Position numbers and translations under genes: made by a program. A DNA stretch of 64,000 nucleotides from Paenibacillus chibensis (GTDB lineage Bacteria; Bacillota; Bacilli; Paenibacillales; Paenibacillaceae): the NCBI RefSeq assembly GCF_004001045.1, contig NZ_BIMK01000011.1, forward strand, positions 1 to 64,000, read 5' to 3'. This document shows, one piece after another, positions 31,916 through 40,302 of this stretch (position 1 is the stretch's first letter; each line of letters opens with the position of its first letter). The notes beneath the pieces are model-generated. The model was not told where the DNA came from, made no database searches, and saw only the letters and a list, made by a program, of their open reading frames with translations.

Positions 31916-33163
31916 CTACCCGCGAATTTGTCCATTGCCATGGATGATATATTTGGTGGAAGTCAGAGCAGGAAGTCCCATTGGACCGCGCGCATGAAGC
32001 TTTTGCGTGCTGATTCCGATCTCCGCTCCAAATCCGAATTCGAAACCGTCGGTAAACCTTGTTGAGGCATTGTGATACACTGCTGCGGCATCGACCTCCT
32101 GCAGGAAACGCTCTGCGTTAGGCGTGCTTTCGGTCACGATGCATTCGGAATGCCTGGTGCCGAAGCGATCGATATGAGCCATGGCTTCATCCAAAGTATC
32201 GACCAATTTGACGTTTAAAATATAATCATTATACTCCGTTGCAAAATCCTGCTCGTCGGCAGGAGTGGCCCAAGGCAGAATGTGCAGCGTATTGGCGCAG
32301 CCGCGGATTTCTACGCCTGCCGAACGAATCTGCTCGGCAAGCCGTTCCAGGTGCTTCGCAGCAAACCCGCTGTTCACCAGCAGCGTCTCCATGGAGTTGC
32401 AAACCGAAGGCCGCTGCGCCTTGGCGTTGATGGCGATGGCTTCCGCCATCTCAGGCCGAGCGGTTTCGTCTACATACGTATGGCAGATGCCCGCACCCGT
32501 CTCGATGACGGGGACGGTGGCATTTTCCACGACATTGCGGATCAGCGACTGGCCGCCGCGCGGAATAATGACATCGAGAAGCCCGTTCAGCTTGAGCATT
32601 TCATCAACCGAAGAACGGTCGGCGCTTTCGATAAGTTGGATCGCATCCGGTGGAATATCCGACAGCGCCAGGGCACTGTGCAGCACCTCCACGATTTTCC
32701 GGTTGGAGGAAAGAGCAGAGGAGCCTCCGCGGAGCACGACGGCATTGCCTGCTTTCAGGCAAAGTCCGGCAGCGTCGACCGTAACGTTTGGACGTGCCTC
32801 ATAGATAATGCCGATCACGCCGAGCGGTACGCGGACTTTCGTGATCTGCAATCCGTTGGGGCGCTCGAAGCTGTCCAGCACGTCGCCGACGGGATCCGGA
32901 AGGGATATGATCTGCTCCAGCCCTTCAGCAATAGCGTCAATGCGCTGCGGGTTCAGCGCAAGCCGGTCCAACAGGGAAGGTGATGTGCCTTGCGCCTGTC
33001 CACGTTCCAGATCTTCGCGGTTGGCAGCGATAATCTCGTCTTTATGGTTTCTTAATCCGTCAGCCATCGACTGCAGCGCCTTATTTTTCTGATCCGTACT
33101 CAGCCTGTTAAGCACGGCTGCGGCAGTTCTGGCTTGTTTGGCTTTCGCCTTTACTTCACTCAT
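31916..33163 (-). CDS. proA: Gamma-glutamyl phosphate reductase
   Basis: This 415-aa protein is counted from ATG 33163 (MSEVKAKAK) after AAGGAGG. It is an ALDH-fold reductase: VPLGVIGIIYEARPNVTVDA in the N-terminal domain, catalytic cysteine in RPSVCNSMETLL at about 255, and FGFGAEIGISTQKLHARGPM at the end, the last being diagnostic for ProA. It reduces glutamyl-5-phosphate to glutamate semialdehyde with NADPH. It is 34 nt downstream of proB and belongs to the T-box-controlled proBAC cluster. Confidence 0.96.
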   Translation of the reverse strand: MSEVKAKAKQARTAAAVLNRLSTDQKNKALQSMADGLRNHKDEIIAANREDLERGQAQGTSPSLLDRLALNPQRIDAIAEGLEQIISLPDPVGDVLDSFERPNGLQITKVRVPLGVIGIIYEARPNVTVDAAGLCLKAGNAVVLRGGSSALSSNRKIVEVLHSALALSDIPPDAIQLIESADRSSVDEMLKLNGLLDVIIPRGGQSLIRNVVENATVPVIETGAGICHTYVDETARPEMAEAIAINAKAQRPSVCNSMETLLVNSGFAAKHLERLAEQIRSAGVEIRGCANTLHILPWATPADEQDFATEYNDYILNVKLVDTLDEAMAHIDRFGTRHSECIVTESTPNAERFLQEVDAAAVYHNASTRFTDGFEFGFGAEIGISTQKLHARGPMGLPALTSTKYIIHGNGQIRG

Positions 33164-33197
33164 GTATAAACCTCCTTCTCGCATGACTCTATGATTT

Positions 33198-34301
33198 TTA
33201 TTTTAATGTAATCCATTCATCCCTGTGAATCACTTCTAGGCGATGGACCATCTCCAAGGTTTGGATGACTTCAGAGCTGCTCATGCCCTGGATGCGCCGG
33301 AGCTGCTCGACGTCATAATTCACGATTCCCCGGCCGAGCACGGTGTCTTCCATACTGAGGACCTCAACCACGTCGCCGGCCTGAAAATGTCCTTCTACCT
33401 CTTTCACACCTACCGGCAGCAGGCTGTGACCCCCATTAACGAGAGCTTGCTCCGCACCCGGGTCTACCTTGAGCGATCCCAGCGGGGTAGACATGAATCC
33501 GAGCCACTGCTTTTTCATCGGCAGCGAATGGAGGCGGGTATCGAAATAGGTTCCTCTGCCTTGACCGGCAACCGCGTCGCGAAGGTCCCCTACAGAGTCT
33601 ACCTTGCCGACAAAAACCGGAACCCCCCCACGCATGGCGATCTTGGCGGCGTCGATCTTGGAACGCATGCCGCCGGTGCCGACGGATGATCCCGCTCCAC
33701 CGGCGATCGCGTAAATTTCTTCCGTGATTTCTTCCACATGATCAAACCGGACAGCGTTCGGATGATTGCGGGGATCGGCGGTATAAAGGCCGTCTGTATC
33801 CGTCAAAATGAGAAGCTGCTGCGCTTTGACCAGATTAGCCACGAGCGCGGAGAGCGTATCGTTATCGCCGAATTTGAGCTCATCGACCGAAACGGTGTCG
33901 TTTTCGTTGATGATCGGGATTGAACCCTGCTTGAGCAGCTCTTCGATTGTCATACCGGCGTTGTTCATGCGCTTGCGGTTCCCGAAATCGGTTCGCGTGA
34001 GCAGAATCTGCGCGGTGGTGATGTCATGGGAGGCGAAAGCTTCCTGGTAAGCCTGCATCAGCAGCGCCTGGCCGACAGCGGCTGCGGCCTGCTTTTCATG
34101 CAGCAGCTTGGGACGGAAGCTGTATCCGATCGCGAGGAAGCCCGCGGCTACCGCTCCCGATGTTACGAGCAGGACTTCACATCCCGCTTGTTTTAAAGCC
34201 GATATTTCGCTCGCGAAAAAAGCAACGGCGTCCCGGCTTAGCCCGCCCTCTACGGATGTAAGCGAGCTGCTTCCAATTTTGACGACGACTCGCGTCGACA
34301 T
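33198..34301 (-). CDS. proB: Glutamate 5-kinase with PUA domain
   Basis: This 367-aa protein has an amino-acid-kinase domain at about 1-255: VVKIGSSSLTS at the N-terminus, VTSGAVAAGF, IINENDTVSVDELKFGDND, LTDTDGLYTADP and GTGGMRSKIDAAKIA. A C-terminal PUA domain follows at about 277-355 (GSLKVDPGAEQALVNGG ... GIVNYDVEQLRRIQG). It phosphorylates glutamate, the committed and usually proline-inhibited step of proline synthesis. The gene is the first after the T-box leader. Full length is normal for the PUA-bearing type. Confidence 0.96.
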   Translation of the reverse strand: MSTRVVVKIGSSSLTSVEGGLSRDAVAFFASEISALKQAGCEVLLVTSGAVAAGFLAIGYSFRPKLLHEKQAAAAVGQALLMQAYQEAFASHDITTAQILLTRTDFGNRKRMNNAGMTIEELLKQGSIPIINENDTVSVDELKFGDNDTLSALVANLVKAQQLLILTDTDGLYTADPRNHPNAVRFDHVEEITEEIYAIAGGAGSSVGTGGMRSKIDAAKIAMRGGVPVFVGKVDSVGDLRDAVAGQGRGTYFDTRLHSLPMKKQWLGFMSTPLGSLKVDPGAEQALVNGGHSLLPVGVKEVEGHFQAGDVVEVLSMEDTVLGRGIVNYDVEQLRRIQGMSSSEVIQTLEMVHRLEVIHRDEWITLK

Positions 34302-34355
34302 AATGCATCACTTCCATTTTCATATTATAGGCTTATGCTTCATAACTTCCATAGA

Positions 34356-34605
34356 ACAAAAAAAGCTTTCGTCCTTTAAGTAAAGGACGAAAGCTTAGCT
34401 TCCGCGGTACCACCTTTATTGATGACCTGAATCATCCGGCTTGAGGCCTTGTAACAGAAGGCACTGTCCCGCAGGTTGCTGCAGGCCGTTCAGGGGTAGG
34501 ATTCGGAGGGCGTTCGGGTAAATTCTTTCAGCCGGTGGAATTTACTCTCTGTTTGCGCGTTTTTGCCGCTCGTACTGGTCCCGTCGTCACGTTTGCAAGG
34601 TATGG
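34356..34605 (-). ncRNA. T-box riboswitch with proline (CCU) specifier, upstream of proB
   Basis: On the minus strand the T-box sequence GGTGGTACCGCGGAA lies at 34414-34400. The stem I AGTA motif is at 34576-34573 and the specifier loop reads GAAT-CCT-A, with CCT at 34500-34498. GGG before AGTA can pair with CCC after the specifier, and GAG..GGC with GCC..CTC above it, as in known stem I. The terminator AAGCTTTCGTCCTTTA/TAAAGGACGAAAGCTT (34396-34363) is followed by seven T. CCU is a proline codon, so uncharged tRNA-Pro should turn on proB. This fills the 356-nt gap between mtnE and proB. A weak promoter (TTTGCA, TATTCT) may lie near 34610-34650. Confidence 0.93.
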
Positions 34606-34657
34606 AAAACCCGTTATTTCACATAGAATACCACGGAATATCCGGGTTTGCAAAAAT

Positions 34658-35878
34658 TTAACCGAAAATTTTCAATTCCCCGATTCGTCTCGCGGCTTCC
34701 CGGAGCCTTTCTTCGGAGGTCAAGAGGCCAACCCGCACATAACCTTCGCCATGCTGGCCGAAACCGATGCCCGGAGCTACGGCCACCTTGGCTTGTTGCA
34801 GCAGCAGATCGGCAAAAGAAGCCGAAGTATGCCCTTTCGGGACAGGCAGCCAGCTGAAGAAAGAACCGCCTGGCTTATCGGCATGCCAGCCCACTTCGGA
34901 CAAGCCTGCGAAGAAGGCGTTTCGGCGGGATTCATAGCGGTTGACCAATTCTTGCACGCAGTCCTGGGAGGCGGTAAGCGCTTCGGCCGCCGCGGCTTGA
35001 ATGCCGCCGAACAAGCTCACATAGATATGATCCTGAAACTGATTGATCATGGATATGATTTCCCTGTTACCCAGCGCAAAGCCTACGCGCCAGCCGGCCA
35101 TGTTATAGGTTTTGGATAGCGTGTAGAACTCAACGCCGACCTCCTTCGCGCCCGGTGCCTGCAGAAAGCTCACGGGACGCTGCCCGTCGAAGCCGATCGC
35201 GCCGTAAGCGAAATCGCTGGCAACGACGATGCCGTGCTCAGCCGCAAATTTGACGGTATCCTCGTAAAAGGAGAGCGGGGCGGTGGCAGAAGTCGGATTG
35301 TTCGGATAATTCAAAAACATGAGCTTCGCCCGTTTGCGATCTGACTCGGAAATGCTGCCGAAGTCCGGCAGGAAGGCGTTATCCTTGCGGAGCGGCATGA
35401 ACGACATTTCCGCTTTTGCAAGCGCAACGCCGGACCAGTAATCCGGATAGCCGGGATCGGGAACAAGACAGAGATCGCCGGGGTTGAGCAGAATTTGCGG
35501 AAGCTCGACGAGTCCCGTTTTTCCGCCGAACAAGATGGCGACTTCAGTCTCGGGATCCAGCTTGACGCCATAGTCATCAAAATAGCGTTTGGAGATCGCC
35601 TCCTTCAGGAAGCTGAAGCCTGTAAAAGGCGAGTATTTATGGTACAGCGGATTGGCAGCCGATTCCTGGAGCGTTTGGACGATATGGGGCGGTGTGGGCG
35701 TGTCAGGATTGCCTTGTCCCAGATTGATAACGTCATGTCCGGCTGAAATTTCGCGATTGACCTTCTGCACGAGCGTCGCGAAAAACTGCGTCGGCAGCTT
35801 CGTCATCACTTCGGCAGGCTCGATATGAAATGCAGATTCATAGGACGGATTCTCTGTAGATTTCATCTTATTCATCAC
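34658..35878 (-). CDS. mtnE: Methionine-salvage aminotransferase
   Basis: This 406-aa class I/II PLP-dependent aminotransferase has LGQGNPDTPTPPHIVQTL near the N-terminus, the PLP-contacting LNYPNNPTSA, the Schiff-base lysine in YTLSKTYNMAGWR (about residue 254), and the phosphate-contacting VRVGLL at the end. Its sequence is very like Bacillus MtnE, the enzyme that transaminates ketomethylthiobutyrate to methionine, and it lies divergent from mtnU, another salvage-cluster gene. No terminator is obvious between it and the T-box leader of proB, so some read-through may occur. No S-box was seen upstream. Confidence 0.92.
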   Translation of the reverse strand: MMNKMKSTENPSYESAFHIEPAEVMTKLPTQFFATLVQKVNREISAGHDVINLGQGNPDTPTPPHIVQTLQESAANPLYHKYSPFTGFSFLKEAISKRYFDDYGVKLDPETEVAILFGGKTGLVELPQILLNPGDLCLVPDPGYPDYWSGVALAKAEMSFMPLRKDNAFLPDFGSISESDRKRAKLMFLNYPNNPTSATAPLSFYEDTVKFAAEHGIVVASDFAYGAIGFDGQRPVSFLQAPGAKEVGVEFYTLSKTYNMAGWRVGFALGNREIISMINQFQDHIYVSLFGGIQAAAAEALTASQDCVQELVNRYESRRNAFFAGLSEVGWHADKPGGSFFSWLPVPKGHTSASFADLLLQQAKVAVAPGIGFGQHGEGYVRVGLLTSEERLREAARRIGELKIFG

Positions 35879-36056
35879 TCCGGTTCTTGCTCTAGGCTTC
35901 TCAAATAGAATAGATTTAATCTATCATGATTTAACCGGGCTGTATAGAGGGATTAGGGCGTACTTGCCCGATTCTCTTCCTGCCTATATGATGGATACAA
36001 CATGGCGGTACGACCAGGTCCGTCAAGAGGTTCAGCGACGAACGAGGGGGAGAAGC

Positions 36057-36872
36057 ATGGGAAACAAACAGGAGACAAAGCTGGCGGTAGCTCTGATTCA
36101 GGCGGATATCGAAATCGGCAGCCCGCAGGAGAATAAAAAACATCTGGAAGCCTTGATGGAGTCCGCTGTTCAGGCAAATCCGAAACCGGATTTGCTGGTA
36201 TTGCCCGAAATGTGGAACACGGGTTACGCGCTGGAGCAGATCCATGACATCGCCGATCCGGAAGGGGAGGCTTCGCGCGAATGGTTATCATCCTTCGCTG
36301 CCAAGCATGAGGTTATGGTTGTAGGCGGTTCGGTGGCCGTCAAAACAGGGGATGAAATCTATAACACGATGTATGCATTCGATCGTACCGGCCGTCAGGT
36401 CGGCGAGTACGCGAAGCTCCATTTGTTCCGGCTCATGGATGAAGAAAAGCATTTGACGGCCGGAACCCGTTTGGTGCAGTTTGATTTAGAAGGGGTCCAG
36501 GCCGGTGCTTCGATCTGCTATGACATCCGTTTTCCGGAGCTTGCGCGAAGCTTGGCTCTGGGCGGAGCCAAAATGCTGATCGTTCCCGCCGAATGGCCGC
36601 ACCCGCGCCTTCATCACTGGCGCACGCTGCTGATGGCCCGTGCGATTGAGAACCAGATGTATGTCATTGCCTGCAATCGGGTCGGCAGCAGCCGCGGAAC
36701 GGACTTTTTCGGCCATTCCATGATCATCGATCCGTGGGGGGAAATCGTCGCGGAGGGTTCTGAATCGGAGGAGATCGTGACCGGTCTGGTTGAGCCGGAG
36801 CTTGTGGACGAGGTGCGCGGACGCATTCCTGTGTTTGCGGACCGCAGACCGGAGCTGTATACGGATAAATAA
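36057..36872 (+). CDS. mtnU: Carbon-nitrogen hydrolase of the methionine-salvage cluster
   Basis: This 271-aa protein starts at ATG 36057 after GAGGGGGAGA. It is a nitrilase-superfamily amidase with the catalytic triad Glu in LVLPEMWNTGY, Lys in YAKLHLFRLMDE and Cys in GASICYDIRFPE. Its relatives include omega-amidases (YafV/NIT2) and Bacillus MtnU (YkrU). The likely reaction is hydrolysis of oxoglutaramate left by a glutamine-dependent transamination, which fits its place divergent from mtnE. It is monocistronic with a terminator at 36885. Confidence 0.9.
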   Translation: MGNKQETKLAVALIQADIEIGSPQENKKHLEALMESAVQANPKPDLLVLPEMWNTGYALEQIHDIADPEGEASREWLSSFAAKHEVMVVGGSVAVKTGDEIYNTMYAFDRTGRQVGEYAKLHLFRLMDEEKHLTAGTRLVQFDLEGVQAGASICYDIRFPELARSLALGGAKMLIVPAEWPHPRLHHWRTLLMARAIENQMYVIACNRVGSSRGTDFFGHSMIIDPWGEIVAEGSESEEIVTGLVEPELVDEVRGRIPVFADRRPELYTDK

Positions 36873-36884
36873 GCGATTATGCTT

Positions 36885-36918
36885 AAAAAAGGCCCCTGAG
36901 CAATCAGGAGCCTTTTTC
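36885..36918. terminator. Bidirectional terminator between mtnU and the LysR gene
   Basis: AAAAAAGGC and CCTGA (36885-36899) pair with TCAGG and GCCTTTTT (36904-36917) around a GCAA loop, with one mismatch. The T-run and mirrored A-run let it work for both converging genes. Confidence 0.88.
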
Positions 36919-36932
36919 GTTTAGCTTTAGCC

Positions 36933-37853
36933 TTATTTTACAAGATCCCGCATCGTATCCTTGAAGGTTTCGATGAATGCTTCAGCCGCCTTGGAAAGGT
37001 AGCGTCCCCGCCGGTACGCGATAACCAGAGTCCGGCTCGGAACGGGCTCGGCAAGCGGGAGGTATACCGGAACGAATTCGCTCCGGGAAGAACGCGAGAT
37101 GAAGCGAGGGACTAATGTGATGCCCATGCCGGTGGCTACGAGCGACTGGATCGTTTCCATATTGTTGCTTTCGAACACCACCTTGGGTTCAAATCCCGCT
37201 TTTTGGCATAGGTCAAACGTAATCTTCCGGAAGCCCTGACCTTTCTTGAGGACGATAAAGGATTCTCCGCTCAGCTCTTCGATCCGGACGGGGACCGGTT
37301 TGCCGCGCTTGACTCTTGCCGCCAGCGGATGGCCGGCCGGAACGGCCAGATCAATGATCTCTTCGCCGATCGTCTCGTAGGTCAGCGACGGTTCCTGCAG
37401 TGGAAGCGATAGAAGGCTTAGATCGGTTTTGCCGCCAGCGGTCAGCTTTTCAAGATTCATGGACGAATCCTCCAGCAGGGCAATTTCGATGTCGGGATAT
37501 TTCTGTTTAAAAGAAGGCAGGACATGCGGGAGCAAGTGCGCTCCGGTAATCGGCATGCTGCCGATCATGACCTTGCCGCCCCGGAGCTGGGATATATCCG
37601 ACATCTCCTGGCGCAGCAGCTCCACGGCGTCCATGATTTTTTGGGCTTGATCCATAAACTGCGCTCCGGCATGGGTCAGCTCCACTGTGCTTGTGTTCCG
37701 CTGGAACAGCAGGACACCGAGTTCCTTTTCCAGCTTGGACAGCTGTTGGCTTAAGGAAGGCTGTGCAATGTGCAGCTTCTCGGCAGCCCGGGAAAAATTC
37801 CGTTCCGCTGCGATCTGGAGAGCATACTGCAGTTGTCTTAATTCCATGTTCAT
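36933..37853 (-). CDS. LysR-family transcriptional regulator divergent from leuCD
   Basis: This 306-aa protein has a winged helix-turn-helix at residues 3-62 (LRQLQYALQIAAERNFSRAA, then AQPSLSQQLSKLEKELG) and a LysR substrate-binding domain at about 92-300 (KVMIGSMPITGAHLLPHVLP ... MGITLVPRFIS). It is transcribed away from leuC, with 172 nt between starts. A chain of spaced tetrads, ATAG-N7-CTAT-N7-ATAG at 37890-37915, lies just upstream of the leuC promoter and is the likely binding site. An effector such as a leucine-pathway intermediate is plausible but not shown. Confidence 0.92.
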   Translation of the reverse strand: MNMELRQLQYALQIAAERNFSRAAEKLHIAQPSLSQQLSKLEKELGVLLFQRNTSTVELTHAGAQFMDQAQKIMDAVELLRQEMSDISQLRGGKVMIGSMPITGAHLLPHVLPSFKQKYPDIEIALLEDSSMNLEKLTAGGKTDLSLLSLPLQEPSLTYETIGEEIIDLAVPAGHPLAARVKRGKPVPVRIEELSGESFIVLKKGQGFRKITFDLCQKAGFEPKVVFESNNMETIQSLVATGMGITLVPRFISRSSRSEFVPVYLPLAEPVPSRTLVIAYRRGRYLSKAAEAFIETFKDTMRDLVK

Positions 37854-37889
37854 CGTTCCTGTTCATTATGAATTCGGTCAAGCGTGCTC

Positions 37890-37955
37890 ATAGTTATTTC
37901 CTATTACTTTTATAGATATTATATCTTGGAACAATCAAGAGGGAAATGCTATATT
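37890..37955 (+). promoter_or_regulatory. leuC promoter with LysR-type operator array
   Basis: ATAG (37890-37893), CTAT (37901-37904) and ATAG (37912-37915) are each separated by 7 nt, giving overlapping T-N11-A type dyads. TTGGAA (37926-37931) and TATATT (37950-37955) follow as a promoter with an 18-bp spacer. The operator position fits activation of leuC and self-repression of the divergent regulator. Confidence 0.55.
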
Positions 37956-38025
37956 AATTTCATTCAAGAGAAACTGCAGACAGCGGTACTCTACCAAGGA
38001 CGAAAAACCTAGATGAGGTGAGAAG

Positions 38026-39447
38026 ATGAGTAAAAGAACAATGTTTGAAAAAATCTGGGATAACCACGTTATTCATCAGGAAGCAGGCAAGCCGAGCATC
38101 CTTTACATCGATTTGCATCTCGTCCATGAAGTCACATCCCCGCAAGCCTTCGAAGGACTTCGCCTGAGCGGACGCAAGGTGCGCCGTCCCGAGCTGACCT
38201 TCGCGACAATGGACCATAACGTACCGACAAAAGACCGCTTCAATATTAAAGATCCGATTTCCAAGCAGCAGATCGACACGCTGACGCAAAACTGCCGCGA
38301 TTTCGGCGTCACTCTGTTTGATCTCGAGACGATCGACCAAGGCGTCGTACACGTTATGGGACCGGAGCTCGGACTCACTCATCCGGGCAAAACGATCGTT
38401 TGCGGCGACAGCCATACATCCACGCACGGCGCGTTCGGCGCGCTGGCCTTCGGCATCGGCACGAGCGAGGTTGAGCATGTGCTCGCGACGCAGTGCCTGC
38501 AGCAGGCGAAAGCCAAGACGATGGAAGTCCGCTTCGTCGGCAAGCGCAAAGCAGGGATCACTGCCAAAGATATGATTCTCGGCGTCATTGCCAAATACGG
38601 CACCGACTTTGCTACAGGGTATGTCATCGAGTATACGGGTGAAGCGATCCGTGAACTGACGATGGAAGAGCGAATGACTGTATGCAACATGTCCATCGAG
38701 GGTGGAGCCCGCGCCGGCATGATCGCTCCGGACGAGACTACGTTCGACTACCTCCGCGGCCGCCAGTATGTGCCTGAAGGCGAAGAATTTGAACAGCGCG
38801 TGGAGGCATGGAAGCAGCTTGTTACCGACGAAGGCGCCTCTTACGACCTGGTTGTGGAATTCGACGTGGAATCCCTGATTCCTCAAGTCACCTGGGGCAC
38901 AAGCCCGGGCATGGGTACGGATATTACATCCAAAGTACCTGTACCTGCCGAGCTGCCAACGGAAAATGAACGTAAGGCTGCTGAAAAAGCCATCGAATAC
39001 ATGGGCCTGACACCGGGTACCCCAATGAACGAAATCGCCGTCGATTACGTATTTATCGGCTCCTGCACGAACGGACGGATCGAAGATTTGCGTGCCGCTG
39101 CGCAGGTAGCCAAGGGCTATAAAGTTTCGGATCAGGTGACTGCCATTGTCGTTCCGGGCTCCGGACGGGTTAAACTTCAGGCCGAAGCCGAGGGTCTTGA
39201 CAAAATCTTCGTGGAAGCGGGCTTCGAATGGCGCGATGCCGGATGCAGCATGTGTCTGGCGATGAATCCGGACGTGCTTCAGCCGGGACAACGCTGCGCT
39301 TCGACCTCGAACCGCAATTTCGAAGGACGCCAAGGACGCGGCGGACGGACGCATCTGGTATCTCCTGCCATGGCAGCAGCAGCTGCAATTAAAGGACGGT
39401 TTACCGACGTGCGCGACTGGAATTTTAAATCTGAAGTGGTTAGCTAA
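38026..39447 (+). CDS. leuC: 3-isopropylmalate dehydratase large subunit
   Basis: This 473-aa protein starts at ATG 38026 after GAGGTGAG. It is an aconitase-superfamily enzyme: [38 protein letters not shown] and [12 protein letters not shown] are diagnostic for LeuC. Cysteines for the 4Fe-4S cluster lie in [16 protein letters not shown] and GCSMCLAMN. With LeuD it isomerises 2-isopropylmalate to 3-isopropylmalate in leucine synthesis. leuD follows after 14 nt. leuA and leuB are not in the window, so the leucine genes are split in this genome. Confidence 0.97.
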   Translation: MSKRTMFEKIWDNHVIHQEAGKPSILYIDLHLVHEVTSPQAFEGLRLSGRKVRRPELTFATMDHNVPTKDRFNIKDPISKQQIDTLTQNCRDFGVTLFDLETIDQGVVHVMGPELGLTHPGKTIVCGDSHTSTHGAFGALAFGIGTSEVEHVLATQCLQQAKAKTMEVRFVGKRKAGITAKDMILGVIAKYGTDFATGYVIEYTGEAIRELTMEERMTVCNMSIEGGARAGMIAPDETTFDYLRGRQYVPEGEEFEQRVEAWKQLVTDEGASYDLVVEFDVESLIPQVTWGTSPGMGTDITSKVPVPAELPTENERKAAEKAIEYMGLTPGTPMNEIAVDYVFIGSCTNGRIEDLRAAAQVAKGYKVSDQVTAIVVPGSGRVKLQAEAEGLDKIFVEAGFEWRDAGCSMCLAMNPDVLQPGQRCASTSNRNFEGRQGRGGRTHLVSPAMAAAAAIKGRFTDVRDWNFKSEVVS

Positions 39448-39461
39448 GGAGGAGAACAGAC

Positions 39462-40064
39462 ATGGAAGCTTTTACTAAATTAACCGGCCTTGTTGCCCCG
39501 GTAGACCGGGTTAACGTGGATACCGATGCCATTATCCCTAAACAATTTCTGAAACGGATCGAACGTACCGGCTTCGGGCAGTATCTGTTCTTCGAATGGA
39601 GATTCGACGAGCAGGGCAATGACATTGCCGATTTCTCTTTGAATCAGCCTCGCTACCAAGGCGCTTCGATTCTGATTTCCAGAGCCAACTTCGGCTGCGG
39701 ATCTTCCCGTGAGCATGCACCATGGGCGATCATGGATTATGGGTTCAAATGTGTTATTGCACCGTCCTTTGCGGATATTTTCTATAATAACTGCTTCAAA
39801 AACGGCATTCTGCCGATCAAGCTTTCCGAAGAGCAGGTTGAAGATCTGTTCCAACGCACGGCGGCACATGAAGGTTACCAGCTGAACGTCGATTTGGAGA
39901 ACAAAACGATTACGGACAGCGAGGGCCTGCATATCGATTTCGATCTCGATGAGCATCGCCGCCAGTTCCTCCTTCAAGGTCTGGATGATATCGGCTTGAC
40001 GCTCCAGCATGAAGACGAAATTTCGGCTTATGAGCAGAAGCACGCTTCGAGTCTGTTTGCGTAA
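39462..40064 (+). CDS. leuD: 3-isopropylmalate dehydratase small subunit
   Basis: This 200-aa protein starts at ATG 39462 after AAGGAGGA. It is the swivel domain of isopropylmalate isomerase: [20 protein letters not shown] at the N-terminus, [20 protein letters not shown] for substrate phosphate/carboxylate binding, and [17 protein letters not shown]. Length equals Bacillus LeuD within a residue or two. It is cotranscribed with leuC, and a good terminator follows at 40087. Confidence 0.97.
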   Translation: MEAFTKLTGLVAPVDRVNVDTDAIIPKQFLKRIERTGFGQYLFFEWRFDEQGNDIADFSLNQPRYQGASILISRANFGCGSSREHAPWAIMDYGFKCVIAPSFADIFYNNCFKNGILPIKLSEEQVEDLFQRTAAHEGYQLNVDLENKTITDSEGLHIDFDLDEHRRQFLLQGLDDIGLTLQHEDEISAYEQKHASSLFA

Positions 40065-40086
40065 TCGGATCAAGCGTCTGAATACG

Positions 40087-40130
40087 AAAGACTTCCAACA
40101 ACCTCGTGGGGTTGATGGGAGTCTTTTTTT
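40087..40130 (+). terminator. Terminator of leuCD
   Basis: AAAGACTTCC (40087-40096) pairs with GGGAGTCTTT (40117-40126) with one wobble, and CAACC/GGTTG (40099-40103, 40110-40114) extends the stem. A T-run to 40130 follows. Confidence 0.92.
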
Positions 40131-40188
40131 GCATTTATAAAGGAAGAAATACGAAAAAGGTAAAATTGTGCAGCCACCGAGGAGGAAA

Positions 40189-40230
40189 ATGCACCCTTCA
40201 TGGCGAATATTGCCTATATTCCGACGATAA
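40189..40230 (+). other. Possible small peptide frame upstream of the amidase gene
   Basis: GAGGAGGAAA precedes ATG 40189 and a 13-residue frame (MHPSWRILPIFRR) ending at 40230, in the gap between leuD and the first amidase. The ribosome site is strong, but there is no other support. Confidence 0.25.
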
Positions 40231-40302
40231 TGATTTTTTTTAGATATATTTGTTTTTCATGCCCAAGAATCGGCAAAAAAATCAGTTTGGCAGAGGTGGA
40301 CA

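Noticed and set aside
34535..35119. 194-residue plus-strand frame opposite mtnE
   Set aside because: Shadow of mtnE and the T-box leader; no ribosome site and no family resemblance.
37960..39354. 464-residue minus-strand frame opposite leuC
   Set aside because: Long antisense frame caused by GC-rich codon use of leuC; leuC is certain from its active-site motifs.
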